Positions 1-6,285 of a DNA stretch of 7,814 nucleotides are shown here, in pieces (the stretch's first letter is position 1; each line of letters opens with the position of its first letter). The notes under the pieces were generated by a model that was given only the letters and a program-made list of their open reading frames with translations, had not been told where the DNA came from and ran no database searches. The translations under genes and the position numbers were made by a program. The stretch is from contig JAMNXK010000078.1 of assembly GCA_023653245.1 (NCBI GenBank), positions 1 to 7,814 on the forward strand, in the 5' to 3' direction. Origin of the DNA: Tagaea sp. (lineage in GTDB: Bacteria > Pseudomonadota > Alphaproteobacteria > CACIAM-22H2).

Positions 1-83
1 GCGAGCAGCTTGAGCTTCGCCGGATCGAGCTTGGCGAACAGCGGAATGCGTTTGAGGGCTTCGGTCTCTTCCTTGATCGACAT
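1..83 (-). CDS. Cyclic nucleotide-binding (Crp-fold) domain protein, N-terminal fragment
   Basis: Only the first 27 codons are in the window; the gene continues past the left edge. The translation begins MSIKEETEALKRIPLFAKLD and continues PAKLKLLA. The pattern of a short helix, then 'L+xIPLFxxLdpxxLkLLA', is the usual entry into a cNMP-binding beta-barrel (Crp/PKA-regulatory fold), so the product probably senses cAMP or cGMP. Whether a DNA-binding domain or another output domain follows cannot be seen. The ATG at 83-81 is well supported by a strong Shine-Dalgarno just upstream that overlaps the stop codon of the ABC-type gene, so the two are almost certainly one operon and translationally coupled. 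The family call rests on a short segment, so it is good but not certain. Confidence 0.7.
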   Translation of the reverse strand, partial: MSIKEETEALKRIPLFAKLDPAKLKLL

Positions 84-86
84 GAT

Positions 87-94
87 CCTCTCCT
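87..94 (-). promoter_or_regulatory. Ribosome binding site of the cNMP-binding gene
   Basis: On the minus strand the sequence reads AGGAGAGG, three bases before the ATG at 83-81. It touches the TGA stop (96-94) of the upstream ABC-type gene. The placement fixes the start of the downstream gene and implies that ribosomes finishing the ABC protein can re-initiate on the cNMP-binding protein. Confidence 0.65.
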
Positions 95-2784
95 CAGCCC
101 CCCGCCAGCAGATCCTTGAACGCGCCGTCTTTGGCCGCCAGCTCGGCATAGGCGCCGACTTGCGCGACGCGGCCCTCGGCGAGCACGACCGTGCGGCCGA
201 ATTTCCCGGCCATGCGCGGATCGCCCAGCGAAGCGACGACGATCGCGGGGCCGGCGGCTTCGAGCACGCCGTCGAGCACGCGCGCCTGGCCCGCGGGATC
301 GAGGGCGGCGAAGGCGTCGTTGAACACCAGAATGTCGGGCCGCTTGGCGAGCGCGCGGGCGAAGGCGAGCTTCTGGCGCTGGGCCGGCGACAGGCGCGCG
401 CCCGCCACGCCGACCTGGAAATCCAGCCCCACTTCGAACACGCGCTCGCGCAAGCCCAGCGCTTCGAGCATTTCGCGCATCGCCTTGGCGACGGTCGCCT
501 GCGCTTTGGCCTGGCCGTAGGCGACGCGGCCGAACAGGATGTTGTCCTGGATCGCGGCGGCGGCGTTGTAGGAGTCGGGCTCGAAGAACGCGACCTTGCC
601 GCGGGTCGACTTGGAGTCGGCGAAGGCCGCGCGCAAGGCGGCGCGCGCCTCCAGCACCTTGGCCTTGAAGGCCGCGTCGATCAGGCCCAAGCGGTGGCGC
701 GCGTTGACGAGCTTCAACGGCAAACCGAGCAGCCGCGCGCGGTCGTCGGGTTCGACGGCGGGCGCGGCCCCGTCCGCGCCGGGTGCCGTGCGCGCCACGA
801 TCGACTGATAGAGCGTCAGGTCGTCGGCGGCGATGAAGCTGAAGCGGTCGAAGAATTCGTGGCCCGGCGGCAGATCGGCGAACAGCTCGATCATGATCTC
901 GGCCACTTTGCGGCCCATCGCGACGAACTCCTCCTCGAGCCCGCGCGCGCGCAAAACGGCGAGGAAGTCGGGCTGCGTGGCGAGCGCGTCGGTTTCGAAG
1001 GCGGCGTCCAAGGGCGTGCCGAAGAGCAGGTTTTCCGCGACGGTGGCGTTGTCGTTGTAGGCGGCGGGATCGAACGGCTCGACCAGGCCCTTCAGCGCCG
1101 GGTCGGCGTCCGGCCCGGCCAAGCGGCCGCGAAACGCCGCGCGCGCGGTCAGGATCGCTTCGGCGACGGCGGGTTTTTCTTTCGGATCGATGCGGCCGCG
1201 CAAGCCGAACACGAACACGTCTTCGGCGAGATCGACCTTGTCCAGCAGATGGGCGATTCGCGCGTCGAACGCGGCCGCATCGGCCGCACCCGCGCGCGCG
1301 TAGTCGATCCACTCGTCGGTGACGTCGAGCGCGAGGTTGCCGGCGCGGCCCGCTTCGGTCAGCCAGCGCGCGCGCGCGGGCGCGCGCGTCGCCGGTCCCG
1401 CGACGGGCCGCTGGCGCAAGCCATAGGTCAAGTTCTCGCGCAAACTGGCCGAGAAATGATAGGCCGACGGGCCGACATAGCCCAGCGACGCGCCCAGATG
1501 CGCGTCGGGCAGGCGCGCCAAATCGCGCCCGCCGATCTTCACCGAACCGGCCGAGGCGACGTAAAGCCGCGCCAGCGTCATCGCCAGCGCTTCGCGCCCG
1601 CCGCCCGACGGGCCGGTCAGCGCCACGCGGTCGCCCGGCTCGAGGGTCAGCGTGATCGATTCGAGCAGCTTGGTCTGCGAATCCTCCTGCACGGCGGCGC
1701 CGGCGAAGACCACCGGCCCGGACAGGCCCGGCGCCGGCTCCGCGGGCAGGTCCTGCAAATCGGCGGGCAGCATCGCTTCGGGCCGGAATTGTTCGACGAC
1801 CTGCTCGTATTTCTGCTGCGCGTCTTGGGCCTGCTGGTAGTAGTCGAGCAGCTCCTTCCACGGGCCGGTCATGTCCTTGTGCGCGGTAAGGGCCGCGACC
1901 AAGGCGCCGAGCGTGAGTTCGCCCTGGATCACCAGATAGCCGCCGATCGAGTAGAACAGCAGCGGCGCGCACTGGTTCAGGAAATTGTTGATGAACTTGA
2001 CCAGCGACTTGCGCTGGTAGATGTCGAAGCGGATGCGGAAGATCGTGCCGAACCGCTCGGCGTAGTCCGCGCGCTCCCACGCGGCCGTGCCGGCGGTGCG
2101 CACTTCCTGGATGCCGCCGACCGTCTCGCCGATGCGCTCGGAAACCTTGCGCACCGCCTTGACGCGCTCCTTGCCGAGCTCCTTCACCCGCTTTTGCAGC
2201 TTGGGCACGATATAGGCCTGGAACGGGTAGAGCGACATCGCCGCCAGGCCCATGATCGGGTTCTGCACGAACAGGAAAATCGCGATGGTCAGCAGCATGC
2301 CCGCCTGCATCAGCGGCTGGACATAGGCGTCGCCCATGAAGCCGCCGACCTGTTCGACCTCGGCCGTCACCATCGGGATCAACTCGCCCGACGACACCTT
2401 GCGGAAATGCGGCACGGGAAAGCGCAAGATGCGCTCGACCAGCGCGTAGCGCAGCCGGCGCAGCAGGCGCTCGCCGAGCTTGCCCTTGAGCGAATTGATG
2501 AACTGCTTGATGCCGCCATTGACCAGCACGGCCAGGAAGAACAGCCCGCACAGCCACAACAGATAGCCGATGCGGTCGAACTCGAAGTGCCCGAGGACGC
2601 TCGTGGGATAGCTCATCCCCTTGCCCTCGATGCCCTGGTTCATGATGTTCTTGGGCAGATTGAGGGTGACGTAGTAGAAGCCCTGCGCCGCCGCCACCAG
2701 CACGCAGACCAGCGCCGTCTCCTTGAACGAGAACCGCCAGACGAACCGGTAGATCGACCGGTCGATATCGTCGCCGTCGCGCAA
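94..2784 (-). CDS. ABC exporter-like protein with degenerate, insertion-bearing ATPase domain
   Basis: 896 residues. The N-terminal half (about 20-330) is an ABC exporter type I membrane domain with hydrophobic segments near 23-44, 73-92, 158-175, 176-195 and 265-300 and a normal coupling stretch (ISS-like 'TVGGIQEVRTAGTAAWERAD', 221-240). The ATPase half starts near 357. Its Walker A is GPSGGGRE (391-398), with Arg and Glu where Lys and Ser/Thr are expected. No Gln is visible at the Q-loop (434-442). The signature is LSPAQ (798-802). The Walker B region reads ILVFND (818-823), with Asn for the Mg-binding Asp and Asp for the catalytic Glu, followed by an intact AALD D-loop. The H-loop His is Ser852. 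About 340 residues separate Q-loop and signature, where a typical exporter has roughly 50, and this insert holds two repeats ending ENLLFG and DNILFG. Start: TTG at 2784-2782 is the only usable start I found; an in-frame TAA lies at 2817-2815 and the next Met (48) falls after the first membrane segment. ATP hydrolysis by this protein alone looks unlikely; a regulatory or scaffold role is inferred. I recall similar ABC-like proteins next to cNMP-binding proteins in alphaproteobacteria, but could not check. Confidence 0.85.
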   Translation of the reverse strand: MRDGDDIDRSIYRFVWRFSFKETALVCVLVAAAQGFYYVTLNLPKNIMNQGIEGKGMSYPTSVLGHFEFDRIGYLLWLCGLFFLAVLVNGGIKQFINSLKGKLGERLLRRLRYALVERILRFPVPHFRKVSSGELIPMVTAEVEQVGGFMGDAYVQPLMQAGMLLTIAIFLFVQNPIMGLAAMSLYPFQAYIVPKLQKRVKELGKERVKAVRKVSERIGETVGGIQEVRTAGTAAWERADYAERFGTIFRIRFDIYQRKSLVKFINNFLNQCAPLLFYSIGGYLVIQGELTLGALVAALTAHKDMTGPWKELLDYYQQAQDAQQKYEQVVEQFRPEAMLPADLQDLPAEPAPGLSGPVVFAGAAVQEDSQTKLLESITLTLEPGDRVALTGPSGGGREALAMTLARLYVASAGSVKIGGRDLARLPDAHLGASLGYVGPSAYHFSASLRENLTYGLRQRPVAGPATRAPARARWLTEAGRAGNLALDVTDEWIDYARAGAADAAAFDARIAHLLDKVDLAEDVFVFGLRGRIDPKEKPAVAEAILTARAAFRGRLAGPDADPALKGLVEPFDPAAYNDNATVAENLLFGTPLDAAFETDALATQPDFLAVLRARGLEEEFVAMGRKVAEIMIELFADLPPGHEFFDRFSFIAADDLTLYQSIVARTAPGADGAAPAVEPDDRARLLGLPLKLVNARHRLGLIDAAFKAKVLEARAALRAAFADSKSTRGKVAFFEPDSYNAAAAIQDNILFGRVAYGQAKAQATVAKAMREMLEALGLRERVFEVGLDFQVGVAGARLSPAQRQKLAFARALAKRPDILVFNDAFAALDPAGQARVLDGVLEAAGPAIVVASLGDPRMAGKFGRTVVLAEGRVAQVGAYAELAAKDGAFKDLLAGG

Positions 2785-2960
2785 AGCCCGAAACCCCCCA
2801 AATCCGCCCGGAGCTTAGCGATGTCCCGCCCGCCGGCGCAACCGGCCCGCCGCCCGAAAAAAGCGCTTCGCTACAGAATATCGTCCGGGAACACTTGGAT
2901 TCGTAACCCGAGTCCCCGTAGTGTCGGGCCGCTGAGACGCCGCACCCCCGGGGGGAGTCC
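2785..2960. promoter_or_regulatory. Divergent intergenic region between ABC-type gene and glycosyltransferase
   Basis: 176 bp with no gene I can support, between two genes transcribed away from each other, so it should hold both promoters. On the plus strand the best sigma70-like pair is TTGGAT (2895-2900) and TAGTGT (2919-2924) with an 18-bp spacer, 36 bp before the glycosyltransferase ATG; the match is weak. An 8-bp palindrome AAGCGCTT (2861-2868) and a short inverted repeat GCCGG-5 nt-CCGGC (2832-2846) are present but too short to call an operator. For the minus-strand gene, a G-rich run about 10 bases before the TTG is the only Shine-Dalgarno candidate. Confidence 0.4.
2950..2957 (+). promoter_or_regulatory. 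Ribosome binding site of the glycosyltransferase
   Basis: GGGGGGAG lies three bases before the ATG at 2961 and supports that start. Its 5' half is part of a perfect palindrome CCCCCGGGGG (2945-2954). Confidence 0.45.
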
Positions 2961-4217
2961 ATGGCGAACGGGACCAAACGCGCGCGCGGCGACCGCCGCG
3001 TGCTTATTTACAGCCACGATACGATGGGCCTGGGGCATCTGCGCCGCTGCCGGGCGATCGCGCATTCGCTGGTCGAGGCCGACAAGGACGTGTCGGTCCT
3101 GATCCTGTCGGGCTCGCCGATCATCGGCTCGTTCGATTTCAAGGCGCGCGTGGATTTCGTGCGCGTGCCCGGGGTGATCAAGTTGCGCAACGGCGACTAC
3201 ACGTCGCTCAACCTGCATATCGACATTTCCCAGACCTTGGCGATCCGCGCTTCGATCATCCGCAACGCGGCCGAGGCCTACGATCCCGACCTGTTCATCG
3301 TCGACAAGGAGCCCTTGGGCTTGCGCGGCGAGGTGACCGACACGCTGCATTTCCTCAAATCGCGCGGCGTGCCGCTGGTGCTGGGCTTGCGCGACGTGAT
3401 GGACGATCCGGCCTTGCTCGAGCCCGAGTGGAAGCGCAAGAAGGCGCTGCCCGCGTTGCGCGACCTCTACGACGACATTTGGGTCTACGGCCTGCCGCAG
3501 ATGTGCGATCCGCTCGAAGGCTTGGCGGTGCCGCGCGCGGTGCGCGCCAAGATGAGCTACACCGGCTATCTGCGCCGCACGATCCCGCTTTCGGCGCCGC
3601 GCTCGATCGTCGACACCGCGCGCGAGCGCGAGCAGCCTTACGTGCTGGTGACGCCCGGCGGCGGCGGGGACGGCGAAGCGCTGATCGACTGGGTTTTGCG
3701 CGCCTACGAATCCGACGCCAAGCTGCCGCACCGCGCGCTGCTGGTGCTCGGGCCGTTCATGCAGTCCGAGCGCCAGGCCGAGTTCATGCAGCGCGCGCAC
3801 GCCCTGTCGCGCGTCGAGGCGATCACCTTCGACGCGCATATGGAACAGCTGGTGGTGCGCGCCGCCGGCGTGGTGGCGATGGGCGGCTACAACACGTTCT
3901 GCGAGATCCTGTCCTTCGACAAGCCCGCCGTGATCGTGCCGCGCGTCGCGCCGCGGCTCGAACAGGCGATCCGCGCCGAGCGCGCGCAGGCGCTGGGCCT
4001 CACGCGCATGCTGCCCGACGACGGCCATCGCCCCACGGGCGCGATGGTCGCCGCGTTGCGCGAACTCGACCGGCAAGATCCGCCTTCGGCGGCCGTCATT
4101 CCGGGCCTGCTCGACGGGCTGGAGAACGTCGAGCGCCTGGTCGCACGCTGGCTGCCGTCGGAGCTTCACCCGGGCGCGAAGACGTCGCGCGCGCCCTCGA
4201 AACCCTTGAAAGTGTAG
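2961..4217 (+). CDS. MurG-like GT-B glycosyltransferase (COG4671-type)
   Basis: 418 residues, predicted soluble or peripheral, no signal peptide. Two Rossmann-like halves are recognisable. The N-terminal half opens VLIYSHDTMGLGHLRRC (14-30), the glycine-rich first loop with the GxGH pattern typical of MurG-like enzymes, and contains a conserved-looking LFIVDKEPLGLRGE (111-124). The C-terminal half has the loop VTPGGGGDGEAL (230-241) and the donor-site segment MGGYNTFCEIL (307-317), equivalent to the GG-N-T-E nucleotide-sugar motif of GT28-type enzymes. It therefore most likely transfers a sugar from a nucleotide donor to an envelope or lipid acceptor; donor and acceptor cannot be told from the sequence. 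It is divergent from the ABC-type operon, and I recall such genes near similar ABC and cNMP proteins. The last 17 residues (about 402-418) are read from DNA antisense to the cyclase C-terminus and look like a non-homologous tail, since the fold appears complete at about residue 398. Confidence 0.82.
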   Translation: MANGTKRARGDRRVLIYSHDTMGLGHLRRCRAIAHSLVEADKDVSVLILSGSPIIGSFDFKARVDFVRVPGVIKLRNGDYTSLNLHIDISQTLAIRASIIRNAAEAYDPDLFIVDKEPLGLRGEVTDTLHFLKSRGVPLVLGLRDVMDDPALLEPEWKRKKALPALRDLYDDIWVYGLPQMCDPLEGLAVPRAVRAKMSYTGYLRRTIPLSAPRSIVDTAREREQPYVLVTPGGGGDGEALIDWVLRAYESDAKLPHRALLVLGPFMQSERQAEFMQRAHALSRVEAITFDAHMEQLVVRAAGVVAMGGYNTFCEILSFDKPAVIVPRVAPRLEQAIRAERAQALGLTRMLPDDGHRPTGAMVAALRELDRQDPPSAAVIPGLLDGLENVERLVARWLPSELHPGAKTSRAPSKPLKV

Positions 4218-5296
4218 CCGCCCAGCCGCCGCCACGGCCCCGGCGCGGCGGCCGCGAATTCGGCCGAGGCGATCAGCGGCTCGCCCAGCGTGCCGCACAT
4301 TTTCTCGAGGCGCGCGACCAGGTTGACGTCGCGGCCGATGGCGGTGAAGTCGAGCCGATCGCCCGCGCCGATATTGCCGTAGGCGAATTCGCCCAGATGC
4401 AACGCGATGCCCGCGCGCATGTCCGCAGCGCGCAAGCCCGCTTGCGCTTCGCGCGCCGCGGCCAGCAGCGCGCGCGAAGCCGCCGCGTCGCCCAAGGCGC
4501 GCGCGTCGGCGATGGCGAGCACGCCGTCGCCGATGAACTTCAAGACTTCGCCTTTGCGCGAAACGATCGCGGGCACGACATGGTCGAAATAGGCGTTGAG
4601 GCGCGCGACCACCGCCTCGGGCGCCAGCGCGCCGCTCATCGAGGTGAAGCCGCGCAGATCGCTCATCAGCAAGGCGGCGCGCATCGTGGTGACGTCGCCG
4701 CGCCGGATGCGGCCGGACAGAATGAGCTCGCCCGGCGCCGTGCCGACATAGGCCTGCAGAACCTCGCGCGCGACCCGCGCCCCGGCCTTGAGTTCCAGCA
4801 CGGCGGCGAGCGCGGGCCGCGCCGCGTCGATCAGATCGAGATCGGCGCGGGAAAATCCGCCTTCATGGCGCGTGGCGAGAGACAGGCCTTGGATCGGGCC
4901 TTGGACGAATTCCAGCGGCGCCATCACGTAGTGCGTGTAGCCGCGCGCGCGCAAGGCGGGCAGCAAGTCGTAGGAGTCCGCGCGCGGATCGTCGAGCTTG
5001 AGATCGAACCAGCGCCCGTTCTCCTGCACGTCGTCGATCGTATAGCGCACCAAGCCGGAAGCGATTTGCGGATCGTCGAACGTGGCGCGGCCTTCCTTCG
5101 TGTCGCCGCCGGGCTCCCAGATGCGCTGCATGCCGACGAAGCGCGGATGCAGCGTATCGAGCAGCGCGCCCGCGCGATGCACGGGCACGCTCATCGCCAC
5201 GAGCTTCTCGGCCACGCCGCCGACGAAATCGCCGAGATCGCCGCGCTTGCCCGGGCCCAACACCCACTCGATCAAGCCAAGCGCGCGCTCATCCAT
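4166..5296 (-). CDS. Class III adenylate cyclase with N-terminal sensory-like domain
   Basis: 376 residues, no membrane segment. Converts ATP to cAMP. The catalytic domain spans about 203-376. Metal-binding aspartates are Asp213 (MSDLRGFT, 211-218) and Asp257 (FIGDG, 254-258). The adenine-selecting pair is Lys253 (in VLKFIGDG) and Asp316 (LDFTAIG, 315-321). The transition-state pair is Asn325 and Arg329 (VNLVARLEKM). All six are present, so it should be an active adenylate rather than guanylate cyclase. Residues 1-165 form a GAF-like alpha/beta region with a hydrophobic, Trp-rich core (WEPGG at 60-64, YVMAPLEF at 123-130), probably the input domain; the ligand is unknown. A helical linker at 156-185 joins the two. 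The ATG at 5296-5294 overlaps the stop of the upstream membrane-protein gene (ATGGATGA), implying translational coupling. The 3' end overlaps the glycosyltransferase tail to tail by 52 bp. Part of a possible cAMP circuit with the cNMP-binding protein at 1-83. Confidence 0.93.
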   Translation of the reverse strand: MDERALGLIEWVLGPGKRGDLGDFVGGVAEKLVAMSVPVHRAGALLDTLHPRFVGMQRIWEPGGDTKEGRATFDDPQIASGLVRYTIDDVQENGRWFDLKLDDPRADSYDLLPALRARGYTHYVMAPLEFVQGPIQGLSLATRHEGGFSRADLDLIDAARPALAAVLELKAGARVAREVLQAYVGTAPGELILSGRIRRGDVTTMRAALLMSDLRGFTSMSGALAPEAVVARLNAYFDHVVPAIVSRKGEVLKFIGDGVLAIADARALGDAAASRALLAAAREAQAGLRAADMRAGIALHLGEFAYGNIGAGDRLDFTAIGRDVNLVARLEKMCGTLGEPLIASAEFAAAAPGPWRRLGGYTFKGFEGARDVFAPG

Positions 5297-6191
5297 CGCG
5301 CCGGCCCTTGAGCCAGAGCGCCAGACCCGGCAGGCCGATCGCGATCTGCGCCACGCCGAAGGCGACGGAAAGTGCGAGCGCGTCGGCCGCGGCGATGCCC
5401 GCCAGGCCGAACACGTAGACCGCCGCCCCCTCGCGCACGCCCCAGCCGGCCAGCGATATCGGCAGCGTGCTCAGCAGCACGATGGGCGGCACGGCCGCCA
5501 CGCACAGCGCGAAGCCCGCGGGCACGTCCAGCGCCCGCGCCAGCGCCCAAAAGGTCGCGATCACGCCCAGATGCACGATCAGCGAGACGAGCAGCAAGCG
5601 CGGGCGCGCCAAGATGGCGCGCAATCCTTCCGCCACGCCATACGCCCATTCGACCGCGCGCCAGGACGGCAAGAACCGTCGCGCGCGCGCGGCCAGATAC
5701 AGGCCCGCGGCCAACGCCGCCAGCGTGGCCAGCGCCACGCCCGCGAGCCACGCGGCTTCGCGCGCCGGAAGAACGGGCGAAGCGAGCGCCATCAGCGCGA
5801 TGAGCACGATCAACGCCAGCCCGCGATCGAGGATCACGCCCGACGCGGCTTGTCCGGCCGTGAGCCCGCGCTTGGCCGCCAGGATCGCGCGCACCGCGTC
5901 CCCGCCGATCGCCGAGGGCAGGGTTTGATTGAAGAACTGGCCCACGAAAGCGAGCTCGACCGCGTCGCGCGGGCCCAGGCGCTGGCCGAGGCGTCCGTGA
6001 ATCCGCGACCAGCGCAGACCCGCCAGCACCAATTGCGCGAGCAGGAAGGCGAGCGCCAGCGCGGTCCATGCCGGATCGAGCGTCGCGAAGGCGTCGCGCA
6101 AGGGGTCGAGATCGATCCGCGTGGCGAGCCACGCGATCAATCCGGCCGAGACTCCGGCCTTCAACAACAGGAAAAGCGCGTTGCGCGACAT
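5289..6191 (-). CDS. Flippase-like membrane protein (LPG synthase TM / UPF0104 family)
   Basis: 300 residues from ATG at 6191-6189. Multi-pass inner-membrane protein with about seven to eight hydrophobic segments (near 5-23, 42-58, 123-140, 146-168, 198-217, 226-247, 255-270, 272-294). Family signatures are visible: GLRWSRI (58-64), FFNQTLPSAIGGDAVRA (86-102), a following LDRG (121-124) and GWGVREGA (249-256). These match the transmembrane region shared by MprF and the stand-alone UPF0104 proteins (COG0392). The C-terminal aminoacyl-transferase domain of MprF is absent, so it is not a lysyl-PG synthase; a role in lipid or glycolipid translocation or recruitment is inferred. The frame stays open upstream to an ATG at 6323, but that start would run 38 bp into the divergent reductase gene and adds a charged non-hydrophobic tail, so 6191 is preferred although its Shine-Dalgarno is weak. 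It overlaps the cyclase start by 8 bp, so it is the first gene of that operon. Confidence 0.87.
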   Translation of the reverse strand: MSRNALFLLLKAGVSAGLIAWLATRIDLDPLRDAFATLDPAWTALALAFLLAQLVLAGLRWSRIHGRLGQRLGPRDAVELAFVGQFFNQTLPSAIGGDAVRAILAAKRGLTAGQAASGVILDRGLALIVLIALMALASPVLPAREAAWLAGVALATLAALAAGLYLAARARRFLPSWRAVEWAYGVAEGLRAILARPRLLLVSLIVHLGVIATFWALARALDVPAGFALCVAAVPPIVLLSTLPISLAGWGVREGAAVYVFGLAGIAAADALALSVAFGVAQIAIGLPGLALWLKGRRDG

Positions 6192-6285
6192 ACCAAGCGC
6201 ACCATGCGACGCGCGGGACGCTTGACGCAAGCGCCGGAGCCGGGTTTCTAGACGCCAAGGTTCCAACGGCGAAGGGTATACCGGC
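6192..6285. promoter_or_regulatory. Divergent promoter region, membrane protein / reductase
   Basis: 94 bp between the membrane-protein start (minus) and the reductase start (plus). CTTGAC at 6221-6226 matches the -35 box favoured by alphaproteobacterial housekeeping promoters; 17 bp later GTTTCT (6244-6249) is only a partial -10 match. It would place transcription start about 30 bp before the reductase ATG. GAAGGG at 6271-6276, nine bases before that ATG, is the likely ribosome binding site. I see no clear minus-strand promoter. Confidence 0.4.

Noticed and set aside
94..2784. The ABC-type gene as a pseudogene
   Set aside because: The frame is uninterrupted, the membrane domain is intact and the insert contains ordered repeats; the motif changes look like functional divergence rather than decay.
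2832..2868. Short inverted repeats as an operator or terminator
   Set aside because: Five- and eight-base symmetry in DNA this GC-rich is expected by chance, and no T-run follows.
10..3102. A plus-strand open frame of about 1030 codons
   Set aside because: It is antisense to the ABC-type gene and runs into the glycosyltransferase in another frame. Its translation is Arg/Gln/His/Gly-rich low-complexity sequence, typical of a shadow frame in GC-rich DNA, while the opposite strand encodes clear membrane segments and ABC motifs.
2871..4298. A minus-strand open frame of 475 codons opposite the glycosyltransferase
   Set aside because: Arg/His/Gln-rich translation with no domain features; the plus strand carries the conserved GT-B motifs.
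3428..5311. A plus-strand open frame of 627 codons over the glycosyltransferase and cyclase
   Set aside because: It crosses two well supported genes in the wrong frame or strand and has Arg/Ala-rich composition without domains.
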